This document shows, piece after piece, positions 17,401-27,126 of a stretch of 36,076 nt of DNA. The translations under genes were made by a program, and so were the position numbers. How positions within the stretch are numbered: the stretch's first letter is position 1; each line of letters opens with the position of its first letter. The notes under the pieces are model-generated. The model did not search any database. It was not told the DNA's origin and saw only the letters and a program-made list of their open reading frames with translations. Origin of the DNA: Flammeovirgaceae bacterium BBD 1991-12 (lineage in GTDB: Bacteria > Bacteroidota > Bacteroidia > Cytophagales > Cyclobacteriaceae). The stretch is from NCBI GenBank assembly GCA_001657315.1, contig LYSV01000060.1, forward strand, positions 20,279 to 56,354. The letters run 5' to 3'.

Positions 17401-19829
17401 CAGATCATGTCACCATTGCCATCAATACCGCGGGTGATGAATACGTGAATTACGCCATAATCGATTCCGTCACTATTCAGGGGGTACCCAATGGACAAAA
17501 TGACGCGGCCTTATGCAAGGACCTCCAATGTAATATTGACGACGGCTATGAAACAAGATACACGAATTTTCTTGGAGGAGAACTGTTCGTAGATATTTCG
17601 GAAAACCAGTATGGAGGTGGTCTGAAAGTGGATGAGGTGTCCATCACAGACAGTTTCAGCAATACAGTTTTTGTGGATGAGTATGATTATTCCGTTCCTG
17701 GTACCTCCGAATCATCGGGTGTGACAGCCTATGTACCCTTTAAAATGAATAGTTTTAAGATTGATTATCCTGATGAATATTTTGACGTAGTGGAAGGGTG
17801 GTTCAAGGGCACGGATAACAACATTTGCCAAGGGAATCTGCTTAATTTGATCACGTCAAACCTGTCATCCCTTTTCAGTGCCATTTCACCGGCCTACCGG
17901 CTGATCTCCGAGGCATTTGACCTGCAATCCCCCGACCGGCAAAGTATTACGAAAATACTGGATACTTCCCTTAATTCGAAGGAAGAGGTTGTTCGCTTCA
18001 GGCGTTCTCAACTGATGTCAGATCTGTTGGCAAAAGTGACAGAAGTGCCTCCACCCGGAGTGACCTATCAGTACGTAACCGTAAAAAACAAAGTAATAAC
18101 GGATGGTGTAACCAGGGAAGCCGAAAACTATGCAACGCATGAGTTCTCTGTCTTTACGCCGGATATGGTTGGGATAGTGACTACCAACGGCAAGGCAAAA
18201 ACCATCGGACCAGCCGGGAATACCAATGGTGAGGATTACAGAAAGCTGATAAAAAGAGGGGTTACAATTGAAAAGCTAATGGCAGTAGGGTTGAACAAGT
18301 CCCTGACCCAATACAGCAGAGACGGAGATATATTATTTCAAAGAATCAACCATTATCTGCATGAAAGAGACAATGCCACCAATGATGTGAGAAATAACTA
18401 TTTGCAAAAACTGGGAAATAATTTCAATTATCAGGGTGCCGTAGATGAAGTGTTTGTCAATGGCCGGTTCATTCCGTACGAGAGCTTCAACTATGATGAC
18501 AACGGTACTGAGAAGGAGGATTACCTTTATGACCTGGTAGGGGTGGTAACAAAACGCAGACAGCTTCCGGTAGTTCTCATTGCGGAGGAGAGTACAAATT
18601 ACAGGACCGGGGTGACAACGGAAACCTATTTTAATGATTTTGATTTTTTCACAGGACAGGTTACTGAAACTCTATCAAAGGATAGCTATAGCAATAAGTA
18701 CCTTACCCGGTCCACGCCAGCCTACAGGATGAAAACCTCACTGGGCCAGACAGCCTATCCGGGTATGGGGCCTAAATCGATTTCTGTTTCCAACAGCCAC
18801 ATGCTATCCCAGACAGGTGCTTCCTATTCCTACAAGATCAACACGGATTTTGAGCCTTTTACCGGTGTGAACTACACCCGGCAGGGGCTGTTAAGCGCTG
18901 AAGTGCAGACATGGTCGGCTTCCATACCCAACGTGAATGGTGATGATGGCCAGGATATGTATCGAAAGAGGAGTAACTATCAATGGATCGGAAACGCCAT
19001 AGACCTGAACGCTGACGGGACTTATCCCATGATTGGTTTCGATGAGGCCGTACTGCTGAACGGGATACCTCAGGGTACGGGATGGCAGAGGAACAATGAG
19101 ATCGTAAGAACGGACCGGTATTCCCATGCTCTCGAAGCAACCGACGTAAATGGCAATTATGCAGCCACAAAAATGGACCGGCAGCAGGAACGGGTGTATG
19201 CTACTGTAGCGAATGCGAGTTACAATGAATTTGCCTACTCAGGTGCTGAAGATGCTGTAGGCGCTTCAGGGAGCCTTGGTGGAGGTGTTGTACATGAAGG
19301 TGTTTTGAGTAGTGGTCCGGCAACAGTACACACTGGACGAGTAGCACTTACCGCAGGGCAGGGTCAGCGTGCTTTTATTTTCAATACGACCGAAGCAGAA
19401 GCAGGAAGGTCATATCGGGTAAGTGTATGGTCGAGCAAACCCAGTGGCCTGATCAGATATTCAATCAATGGAACGGCGGCCCAGACAGCAGTACTCAGAG
19501 ATATCAAAAAGGCAGGAGATTGGTATTTACTGAGAACTACCATCGCTGCCACAGCTCCTGATCTTGAAGTCTGGTGTGAGTCAGCGGAGGCAGGTACCCA
19601 TTTTGATGACTTTTGTTTTCATCCGGTGGACGCTACCATGACCAGCTATGTGTATAATGAATGGGGTGAACTGGAATATGTACTGGATGCCAATAATGTT
19701 TATACCCGGTATGAGTATGATGCAATGGGCAGGCTGGTCAGGACCTTCAGGGAAAGTTTTGATCATGGTGAGGTGAAGGTAAGTGAGCATGAAATAAACT
19801 ATGCAAGAAATGATCCACGGTTTAACTGA
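14451..19829 (+). CDS. RHS/YD-repeat protein A: N-terminal shell piece of a split RHS toxin
   Basis: A 1792-residue exported protein. A signal peptide (about residues 1-32) is followed by the N-terminal RHS module common in Bacteroidota: VDTSNMVNLSTGDFSYTLPL, GPAGGYPLSLSCHAGI, EEASWVGLGWTLNPGSVARS. Long beta-rich RHS/YD-type repeats form most of the chain, with a carbohydrate-binding-like beta-sandwich near the end (about residues 1630-1730, EAEAGRSYRVSVWSSKPSG). The last 60 residues are classical YD repeats (YNEWGELEYVLDANNVYTRY, then YEYDAMGRLVRTF). The protein then stops, without an RHS core, a toxin tip or a type IX sorting domain. It looks like the first third of an RHS cocoon whose other parts are encoded by the next two genes. 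Family knowledge: RHS repeats wrap into a hollow shell around a toxic C-terminus. Confidence 0.85.
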   Translation: MFRRRKLIRIIALFFTLEMILDIALPYASFALTSGPTTPEAYTFEPVDTSNMVNLSTGDFSYTLPLIEVPGPAGGYPLSLSCHAGISPAEEASWVGLGWTLNPGSVARSVNGYPDDWKEVGTVNSQNWVGGETNYIKAGLNAPIPGFGSASNGVTYMEDTYKGSGYGHYFGVNAGTQFGESNIGFSSGLYYEANGITGPGVTLSQTLGYSKDGASVGLTRSSTFSANGRTDNFSLGANSTVSVNGYSHGSIVGASISTHQKGIATSSLGLRNSTLNKSGNVSTHTSSRLPGFVEFFFETYPFYTFRSERTRYWIEEEQRNNVFGALYNIPNTTVNSEFDTRDFDIYDIHEIEDASNPGAGITTPEFGLGNEMMLGGTVPAYDGYMVMGQGLGGSMRPYNYLNVLYRQNKKNKWDHPKTKQYLGTTLVNTTENAEFRFEHEFSNRYLYDTDDSEFFTSGTSLNPLSYAFSDTEIVSDPDNTVLKTTNELASATHVEWYSNSEIIADRSIDGLRDTRSKGFFRNSSLGDQVGAYMITNASGVTYHYTLPAYAYAEEYYTENINTEDGEFKTVINKDEKYAYTWHLTGVTGPDYVDRGGGANGTEPNGVLDEKDWGYWVSFDYGLWSDNYQWRTPETGFIEDLDGNFRDYSRGKKEIYYLNSIRTATHTALFVKDVREDGKGLSRNGRDATFNPFNCEYPTALLKLSEIILIENDDLPSLNYAQNNTFSTPSGCPSLHHGHNVLLLENIDVTTRATLDSKAIKFASFNTDYSLMPGTPNSFSNNNIYVSNPSIPVSFGGKLTLKSLQFYGKGRADLLPPLKFEYENAVEPYCRDCTDYWGSYKSDYDPMQRDINIRKMPTAGSAGKAASWSLNQITTSLGAAIKIRYSADEYRESALFNKVNLPISRLETDGSGLYKAYFDNITGQLNDYFSVGQDVNSFVVISRATKRVYQYDPFLPFGGCADVTHFRITDINDYYDQGQIQSIGSDHVTIAINTAGDEYVNYAIIDSVTIQGVPNGQNDAALCKDLQCNIDDGYETRYTNFLGGELFVDISENQYGGGLKVDEVSITDSFSNTVFVDEYDYSVPGTSESSGVTAYVPFKMNSFKIDYPDEYFDVVEGWFKGTDNNICQGNLLNLITSNLSSLFSAISPAYRLISEAFDLQSPDRQSITKILDTSLNSKEEVVRFRRSQLMSDLLAKVTEVPPPGVTYQYVTVKNKVITDGVTREAENYATHEFSVFTPDMVGIVTTNGKAKTIGPAGNTNGEDYRKLIKRGVTIEKLMAVGLNKSLTQYSRDGDILFQRINHYLHERDNATNDVRNNYLQKLGNNFNYQGAVDEVFVNGRFIPYESFNYDDNGTEKEDYLYDLVGVVTKRRQLPVVLIAEESTNYRTGVTTETYFNDFDFFTGQVTETLSKDSYSNKYLTRSTPAYRMKTSLGQTAYPGMGPKSISVSNSHMLSQTGASYSYKINTDFEPFTGVNYTRQGLLSAEVQTWSASIPNVNGDDGQDMYRKRSNYQWIGNAIDLNADGTYPMIGFDEAVLLNGIPQGTGWQRNNEIVRTDRYSHALEATDVNGNYAATKMDRQQERVYATVANASYNEFAYSGAEDAVGASGSLGGGVVHEGVLSSGPATVHTGRVALTAGQGQRAFIFNTTEAEAGRSYRVSVWSSKPSGLIRYSINGTAAQTAVLRDIKKAGDWYLLRTTIAATAPDLEVWCESAEAGTHFDDFCFHPVDATMTSYVYNEWGELEYVLDANNVYTRYEYDAMGRLVRTFRESFDHGEVKVSEHEINYARNDPRFN

Positions 19830-19925
19830 TCTCCATGTAATCCAGATAATGAATAAGCCCTCTCAATACAAAAGAAGAACCCCCAGAACATGTGCCAGAT
19901 AATAGCATTGCAGTCAAAAATTAAA

Positions 19926-22900
19926 ATGAAACATTTGCTTCCCTATTTGCAGATCATAAGTTTAATATTTCTCGCTTTTAGTGTCAGATCGGGTCCCTTT
20001 GACTATTCTGTATCCCGATATGCAGAAGGCTATGACCTGACGGTCTTTACCGCCAGTCTGGATCAGGTATTATATAGTGGTGGGCAGGCTACTATAAATT
20101 ACAGCATTGGTAACATCGGTACGAATAACTTTAATAGTGGTGTTGAAGTACAGGTTTCGTTGGTAAGTCGCATTAACCAATCATATATTGCGACGTTGGG
20201 CTCTCATCTAGTGACCAGTCCAATAGGCCCAGGTGCCTTTGTCAATGCTAATCTTGCCTTTAACCTTGCCAATTCCTATGTGGGGGACTATTATGTAAAA
20301 ATCCGACTGGACCCGAACACATTACTCACAGAGAGTAATGTAACGAATAACGAGTATTTACTTCCTGTTACGATTTATGAGGGCGATCTTTTCTTTAGGA
20401 GTACTGGTTTTCCAGATCTTATTTCACCCAACAAGTCTTTTGAAATCGGTACGCGACTTGGCTATGAAGGCTTTGATACCAATTTTATTAACGGTATAGT
20501 AAAGTATTATCTTTCCACGGATGCTGCATTGGATGGTGCAGACCTTTTTTTGGGTCAGAGAAATAACGAATCTAACCAGGAACTAGTCTATGATTTTATG
20601 GCTCCGGGTAGTGCTACTGCCGGGCAGACCTACTTTCTTATAGTTCAATGTGATCCGGATGATCTAATCAATGAGCCCGATGAAGACAATAACATTGTGA
20701 CTTATCAGGTAACGGCCGTAGCGCCTTACGTGGATTTTGAGCCAGTAATCACGAATTTTCCTTCGGCAATAAAAAGTGGACAGCAGGTGCAGCTAGACTT
20801 TGACCTTAGAAACAACGGTAACCTGGATTACAACGGCCCTGTTAACCTACGTTATTATCTGTCTGACAACGTCAATTTTGATCCTATAGAAGATCAATTG
20901 ATTTTGGAAGAAAGTAATGCTGGCGGTCTGATAGCAGCAGGCCAGAAAATGTCTATTGTTGAAAATCTTGCAATACCCAATGATTGGATAGCGGACCCAA
21001 CCTATGTTTTCGTAGTGGTTGATGAAGTAAATAATATTGTGGAGAGCAATAAAGGTAACAACACAGCTTCTGCCACTGCGCAATTGATCTATGCCAATTT
21101 GCAGATCACGGATTTGTTCTTTGGTTCAGGGCAAACCACAGATCAGGAATTTACTGTCGAGTTTTCAGTATGGACAGGACTGATTGGTCCCACGGCTGAG
21201 CAAACTATTGTGGCTTTCTATTTGTCAGAGGATCAAAACTATGGAATTGAAGATACCTTTTTAAAATCGGTGTCTGTACCTCAGGTGGACCTTAAAAAGG
21301 TGCTTACTACCAATGTCACAATATCTGAAGTTCCACTGGGTGCTTACTATCTCTTTGCTGTTGTAGATCCTGACAACCTAATCCCTGAGGATGATGAAAA
21401 TGATAATACTGCATATGATAACTTATTGATCAACCCACCTGTCAAACCCGACCTCGTTGTCAGTAATGTGATAGCTCCCGACTGGGGATGGCCTGGTCAG
21501 ACTATGAACGTATCATTCAGGCTGGATAATACCGGGACTATGAATACTGGTCAATCTACTCCGGAGTATGAACTGTTTATCTCGAAGGATAATATATTGG
21601 GAATTGACGATTTTTCATTAAAAAAGGATTTTACAGGTCAAATAGGTCAGAATGACTTTATAGATATTGCAACATCAGTTTCCATTCCTTCGGGTTTGGA
21701 ATTGGGTAATTGTAACCTTCTTATCGTAGTCGATAAGGACAATCAAATCGACGAGATTTACGAGCAGAATAACACATTTGTACATCCCATAAGTATTGAA
21801 AAGGGAGCAGATGCATCTGTTTTGTCCGGTGAGGTGGGACAGACGAATGTGAATCCGGGTGATAATATTACACCACATATTGAAGTCATCAATGACGGCA
21901 CCAGAACACTGGTGGATCTGGTACTCAACTTTTACCTATCTCAGGACAGAGTTTTAGACGAGGGCGATCTTTTTTTACAAAGTGAGAACCGTAATTTTAT
22001 TAACCTCGCCCCAGGCTTTACAGATAATGTTAGTCTTACATTAAACACTCCCGGAGGAGTGTCACCCGCTTATCTGAATTACCTTATTTTAAAACTGGAG
22101 CCGGATGATTTCAACAATGCCAACAATATAAGATCTGTTCCAATCAATGCTCCAGAGCTTCCCGATGTAGAAATACTAAGTATGAATACCTTTGATCCCG
22201 GTATCTCTCCAGGGGAGATGGTCAGTCTAAATGCTGAGTTGCGAAACACCGGGGATGGACACTTCAATCCCGATATCGGGTTTTATTTGTCATCAGACAG
22301 CGTGTTTGATATAGCTGCCGACATACTTTTGAAAAGTAGTGCAATAAATTTATCCCAAGGTGAAACGCAAACGCTGTTCACCACGGCATTAGTTCCCAAT
22401 GATATCAATACCGGCAACTATTATTTAATGATCGTAGTGGATCCTCAGGATCTCGATCAGGAAATCAATGAAACCAATAACGTATTAATACGTGCGACAC
22501 AGGTGCGATATCGGGATTTTACCATAAATGTATCCAATGCCCCTGGTTTGGCAGCGCCTGGTCAAACCCTTTCAGTGTCAGCAACTATTAACACCCCGGA
22601 TGTAAATGGCGTTCCGTATAGATACGTAATTTCTGCCGATGAATTGTATGATGCTACTGACGTTGTACTTGGGACATTTAGCCAGACCGTAACAGTAGAT
22701 GTTGCATTTCCACACAGTCTGGCTGGCGGAGAATATTTTTTCATTGGTATTATAGACCCAGACAATCAGTATGAGGAATTTGACGAATCGAATAACGTAG
22801 TTTCAAGCCCCATAACCATCGATGACCAGATAGCATCGGACCTGCTGTTAAGTAACCTTAGCCTGAATACATCGGTTCGAGTGGCAGCACAAGCGATAAC

Positions 22901-25900
22901 GGCTACGCTTGACATTCAGAATATTGGTAATATTCAGTATCTGGGTGGAGTCTACCTGGGGTTATATGTGAGCCAGGACAACCTGTTTGATGCTGGTGAT
23001 GATTTGTTATACCAAACAGTGATATCCTGCCCTTTGCCTGGAGGGGTTCTGTCAGAGAACAGAACAGTGACCTTACCCAGTGACCTGGCTGTCGGAGACT
23101 ACCATATTCTTGCCGTGGTAGATGCAGATAATCAAGTATTCGAACTCTCAGAAAATAACAATACCCTCGCACAACCCCTCACAATTGTATATCATGACCT
23201 GAACCCTTTTATGAGTTTTGCAGGTACTCCACAGTCGCCTGGCAATACTCTTGACCTTACAGTAGGAGCCGATAGCCCCGGTAATTCGGTCGATTTTACC
23301 GCTTATCCTGCGATCGATTACAATTTATACCTTTCTCAGGACACTACCCTGGACGCCTCAGATATTCTGCTTTCCCAGGGAGTTTTGGATACGAATACAG
23401 GTACTACCAGAGAAAAGAATATTTCTGTAACCATACCGGTTAATTATCCGGCGGGCTCAAATTTTCTTTTGTTTGGTATTGATACACAGAACACAGTCCC
23501 TGAGGAAGATGAAAGTAACAACATGAAGGAAGAGCCACTTGAAATTCTTCAGGTGGATCAACAAATAGATCTGTTTACCGTCCGCCACGATCATATCAGG
23601 CCAGGGGGCAAGTACTACATTGATTATGAAGTAGGAGCTTCAGGTAGTTCTGTGCAACCTGTCCGTTTATTACTTTCCTCTGATACTGTATCCAGTGCGG
23701 ATGACAGGGTTCTTTATCGATCGGATGTTGACATTACACTCAGTTCACCATTTGTCATGCCACCTGATGTGCTTGCCGGCGCTTACTATTTGGTTTTAGA
23801 AGCGGATTACCTTGATATGGTGGGTGAGAACAATGAGAACAATAACTCCAGCGCTATCCCCGTGATAATAGAAAAACCGGATATTGGATTCACCTCAGAT
23901 ATTGGTAATGAGACAGCCCAAAAAGTATATATACACTTTAATAACTATCTTAACAGAGATCCCTTTGACAAATTTGCTATAGGTAAATGTGGTAGGATCA
24001 GTTACACGATCTGGAATAAGACTAACCTTCTCTTTGATGCATCATCTACGGATGGACCGTCATCTGTTCCCTATTCGAACAAGGCCTACTTCTCACTGGA
24101 TACCGTTTTGGATCCAGGGGACATTTTACTGGATGAAGATAATCCTGTTCGTGACATAGATCCTGTAGATGCTCAGGGTATAGATTATACAAGTCAAACC
24201 TTTGACTTCAATGTACCCAACGTATCTCCCGGTTTTTATTACATAATTATAGAGGCAGATGCCAACAATATGTATGATGAGCCGGATGAGAGCAACAATA
24301 CCCTGGCGTTGCTGGTTGAGTTGAGAATTATTGATTTCACACTAACCTACACACCGTCTGATTACTACATTGGAGAGCCCTATAATTTGACCTATATATT
24401 TGACCATAACCCGTACGCCACGTGTGACGTGCCACTGGTAAGGGTCAACTATTTTATCAGTTCCAATAGCGTATTGGATGGCACAGAAGTTTTGCTGGGT
24501 ACCTTTGATATGATTCCCGAAGGCGTGGTAACCAACCTTCCTATTGCCTTTCCGGACCTGGTCCCCGGAGATTATTATCTGCTGTTTCAAATAGACCCGG
24601 ACAATGCAATCGTTGAGTCCAATGAAACAAACAACCTTAATGTACAGCCCATCACAGTGTACGAATTGGATTTTGTGACCACTATTCAATCCATACCTGG
24701 TTCGGTAGGAGCCGGTCAGCTACTCAATGTGACCGTTGAGGTAGGAAGTTTGGTGCCCGCTGTTTTTCCTGTTAAGGTGATCTATAATCTCGCCAAAAAT
24801 AATCAGATAAGAGCCGCCAACTCACTGTACTCCGGTGAGTTGATCGTAAATGCAGCAGGTACAGGCTCAATTGACATTCTTATTCCAGATGAAGTGTACA
24901 GCGGCACTTACACCTTAAATATATGGGCAGATCCGGATAATGATTATGTTGAAACGGATAAAAAAAACAATTTCGATTCCAAAACCATAATCATCGATGG
25001 GTTTGTGAACTATACAGATCCACCCATGAATTATGTTACTTCCCATACATTCGACGAAACCGGCCTTCCCATTTCATCCGGTCGCACCTATTTTGATCTT
25101 TCGGGAAGGTCCCGGCAAACACAGACCAGGGACCATGAAACCGGACAGGTACATATCAGCCAAACGCTCTATGATCGTTACAACCGGTCCGTGGGTACTA
25201 CCATGGCTGCTCCTTCCAACCAGAATGAGTTCGCTTTTCGTAGTGACTTTGTGCTCAAAACGAACGGACAGCCTTATGACCATGGTGCATTTGACAGTGA
25301 TCTTTCTGGTCCTGAACCCGTGGGAGCTACGCAGTTCAGCACCCTGGGATGGTACTTCAGTGCACTCAACACCGGTGAGGCCAATGTTCCTGTTACAGGT
25401 TATCCCTATTCCAGAATAGAGTACTATGAAGATGGCAGCGGAGAGGTGAAGCGCTCGGGGGGCCTGGGTGAGGAGCTGCGTCTCGGGTCTGGTAACACGA
25501 CGCTGTCCGGCACTTTTCCGGTAGTCAATGAATTGGAGGAATACCTCACCTTTCGCAACACACATGTAATGCCGGGTGCTACCAGTACGATCCCGGCATA
25601 CGAGGTGGTTTTAAACCTGGCGAAGGATGCAGAGGGACAATACTCCATGAGCATAAAGGACCGTAACGGGAATTTACTGATGGCTGCCCGTAAAGGAACG
25701 GATCGTTCTTTTTCCAGTGCGGGCAACAAATCCACGCGCTTTTACCTTCTGGAAGATCAGAATATGACTTTTTCCGGTGTCACTAAGCTAACAAATATAG
25801 TCACCGGAGAATTACAGAGCACAACTGTCACCATACCTGAGGGATTTTATGATGTGCAGGGAAACAGCGTGTCCTACAGCTACACAAATTCGTTCAGCGA

Positions 25901-27113
25901 CATATCCTATAACTACTATGACGATGCTGGGCGTCTGATCACCAACATTACACCCAACGGCGTGATACAGTTGAGATCAGGTACACCCTATAGCCAGATA
26001 GATAAAACCACCTATACCTATAACCATCAGGGATGGTTGCTGTCCACCACTGAGACGGATGCAGGCACCACAAACTATAAATATCGCAGAGATGGCTCCA
26101 TCCGGTTTTCTCAGAATGAACGGCAAAGTATCATCAATACATTCTCGTATACGAATTACGATCGCCTGGGAAGGCCCGTTGAATCAGGTGAATATGACGG
26201 GAGTACACCCTTTGGGGCTACACTGGACAGTTATTTGGAACTGAGCGGGTCAAACGGACTGCCTGCTGGTGCTGTTAGGGAATGGGTCAAAACGTATTAT
26301 GATCTTGCTGACCCCAATATGCAGACCGAGACAGGCTTGCCGGCCGGGTATGTTCAGGACTTCACTGCCGGGGCGGTGTCCTATACCGAAAATGAGCATA
26401 TCAAAACATGGTACAGTTATGATGAGCAGGGTAGAGTGATCTGGATGGCCCAGAAACCCAAGGCCCTGTCAAAAACCTTTTTGATCCATTACAGCTATGA
26501 TTTTTTGGGAAATGTACTTCAGACAGGATTTACATCATACGAGGCCGGAATACTAATGGACGAGTTTTATCACTACTACACCTACGATGCCAATAAGCGG
26601 CTCTCGGTGGTTTATACCAGCTTGCTCGGCGATCTGGACCAGTCTGCTCTAAGTACCCATGAGGAAGCTGACTTACAGGCTCGTTACTATTACTACTTGC
26701 ATGGACCGTTGAAGAGAATAGAGCTGGGAGGGAATTTGCAGGGCATAGACTTTGTCTACAACACACAAGGGTGGTTGAAGCAAATTAATCATCCTGACCC
26801 ATCACACGACCCGGGAGCGGATGGTACCAATGGGTTTGGGGAGGATGCTTTTGGAATGATCCTGAACTATTATGAAAGCAACATGAATAACCTGTTTGGG
26901 ATCACTGCCGCCGATCTGATGCCCAGACCGGACTTATTCCATGGCTTACCGGGAACTTTGGAAAGCGGACCTACTCTTTTGGCAGATATGTTTAACATGT
27001 TGCAACCGGACTTTCAGGTGCAACTTTACATGAAACAGTTCAGTGCAGAACAGCAAAAGTATAGGGAGATGTTGCAACGGCTAAGACCAAAATATACCCG
27101 AAAGGACGGCTAA
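19926..27113 (+). CDS. CARDB-repeat / RHS fusion protein B: middle shell piece
   Basis: An exported protein of about 2395 residues. The ATG at 19926 gives a clean signal peptide (MKHLLPYLQIISLIFLAFS); an upstream ATG at 19890 would add 12 poorly fitting residues. Residues about 30-1690 are 14 tandem CARDB-type Ig-like repeats of about 118 residues. Each ends in a pattern like VDPDNxIxExxExNN; examples are IDPDNQYEEFDESNN and VDADNQVFELSENNN. From about 1700 to the end the chain is RHS/YD-like (FDETGLPISSGRTYFDLSGR, FSYTNYDRLGRPVESG, YDFLGNVLQ). It ends soon after QGIDFVYNTQGWLKQINHP and GMILNYYES, motifs that in one-piece RHS proteins stand just before the core. CARDB strings are usually extracellular and serve as spacers or adhesive stalks, so this piece may hold the cocoon away from the cell. 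Confidence 0.85.
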   Translation: MKHLLPYLQIISLIFLAFSVRSGPFDYSVSRYAEGYDLTVFTASLDQVLYSGGQATINYSIGNIGTNNFNSGVEVQVSLVSRINQSYIATLGSHLVTSPIGPGAFVNANLAFNLANSYVGDYYVKIRLDPNTLLTESNVTNNEYLLPVTIYEGDLFFRSTGFPDLISPNKSFEIGTRLGYEGFDTNFINGIVKYYLSTDAALDGADLFLGQRNNESNQELVYDFMAPGSATAGQTYFLIVQCDPDDLINEPDEDNNIVTYQVTAVAPYVDFEPVITNFPSAIKSGQQVQLDFDLRNNGNLDYNGPVNLRYYLSDNVNFDPIEDQLILEESNAGGLIAAGQKMSIVENLAIPNDWIADPTYVFVVVDEVNNIVESNKGNNTASATAQLIYANLQITDLFFGSGQTTDQEFTVEFSVWTGLIGPTAEQTIVAFYLSEDQNYGIEDTFLKSVSVPQVDLKKVLTTNVTISEVPLGAYYLFAVVDPDNLIPEDDENDNTAYDNLLINPPVKPDLVVSNVIAPDWGWPGQTMNVSFRLDNTGTMNTGQSTPEYELFISKDNILGIDDFSLKKDFTGQIGQNDFIDIATSVSIPSGLELGNCNLLIVVDKDNQIDEIYEQNNTFVHPISIEKGADASVLSGEVGQTNVNPGDNITPHIEVINDGTRTLVDLVLNFYLSQDRVLDEGDLFLQSENRNFINLAPGFTDNVSLTLNTPGGVSPAYLNYLILKLEPDDFNNANNIRSVPINAPELPDVEILSMNTFDPGISPGEMVSLNAELRNTGDGHFNPDIGFYLSSDSVFDIAADILLKSSAINLSQGETQTLFTTALVPNDINTGNYYLMIVVDPQDLDQEINETNNVLIRATQVRYRDFTINVSNAPGLAAPGQTLSVSATINTPDVNGVPYRYVISADELYDATDVVLGTFSQTVTVDVAFPHSLAGGEYFFIGIIDPDNQYEEFDESNNVVSSPITIDDQIASDLLLSNLSLNTSVRVAAQAITATLDIQNIGNIQYLGGVYLGLYVSQDNLFDAGDDLLYQTVISCPLPGGVLSENRTVTLPSDLAVGDYHILAVVDADNQVFELSENNNTLAQPLTIVYHDLNPFMSFAGTPQSPGNTLDLTVGADSPGNSVDFTAYPAIDYNLYLSQDTTLDASDILLSQGVLDTNTGTTREKNISVTIPVNYPAGSNFLLFGIDTQNTVPEEDESNNMKEEPLEILQVDQQIDLFTVRHDHIRPGGKYYIDYEVGASGSSVQPVRLLLSSDTVSSADDRVLYRSDVDITLSSPFVMPPDVLAGAYYLVLEADYLDMVGENNENNNSSAIPVIIEKPDIGFTSDIGNETAQKVYIHFNNYLNRDPFDKFAIGKCGRISYTIWNKTNLLFDASSTDGPSSVPYSNKAYFSLDTVLDPGDILLDEDNPVRDIDPVDAQGIDYTSQTFDFNVPNVSPGFYYIIIEADANNMYDEPDESNNTLALLVELRIIDFTLTYTPSDYYIGEPYNLTYIFDHNPYATCDVPLVRVNYFISSNSVLDGTEVLLGTFDMIPEGVVTNLPIAFPDLVPGDYYLLFQIDPDNAIVESNETNNLNVQPITVYELDFVTTIQSIPGSVGAGQLLNVTVEVGSLVPAVFPVKVIYNLAKNNQIRAANSLYSGELIVNAAGTGSIDILIPDEVYSGTYTLNIWADPDNDYVETDKKNNFDSKTIIIDGFVNYTDPPMNYVTSHTFDETGLPISSGRTYFDLSGRSRQTQTRDHETGQVHISQTLYDRYNRSVGTTMAAPSNQNEFAFRSDFVLKTNGQPYDHGAFDSDLSGPEPVGATQFSTLGWYFSALNTGEANVPVTGYPYSRIEYYEDGSGEVKRSGGLGEELRLGSGNTTLSGTFPVVNELEEYLTFRNTHVMPGATSTIPAYEVVLNLAKDAEGQYSMSIKDRNGNLLMAARKGTDRSFSSAGNKSTRFYLLEDQNMTFSGVTKLTNIVTGELQSTTVTIPEGFYDVQGNSVSYSYTNSFSDISYNYYDDAGRLITNITPNGVIQLRSGTPYSQIDKTTYTYNHQGWLLSTTETDAGTTNYKYRRDGSIRFSQNERQSIINTFSYTNYDRLGRPVESGEYDGSTPFGATLDSYLELSGSNGLPAGAVREWVKTYYDLADPNMQTETGLPAGYVQDFTAGAVSYTENEHIKTWYSYDEQGRVIWMAQKPKALSKTFLIHYSYDFLGNVLQTGFTSYEAGILMDEFYHYYTYDANKRLSVVYTSLLGDLDQSALSTHEEADLQARYYYYLHGPLKRIELGGNLQGIDFVYNTQGWLKQINHPDPSHDPGADGTNGFGEDAFGMILNYYESNMNNLFGITAADLMPRPDLFHGLPGTLESGPTLLADMFNMLQPDFQVQLYMKQFSAEQQKYREMLQRLRPKYTRKDG

Positions 27114-27126
27114 TAAATTCACCCTG

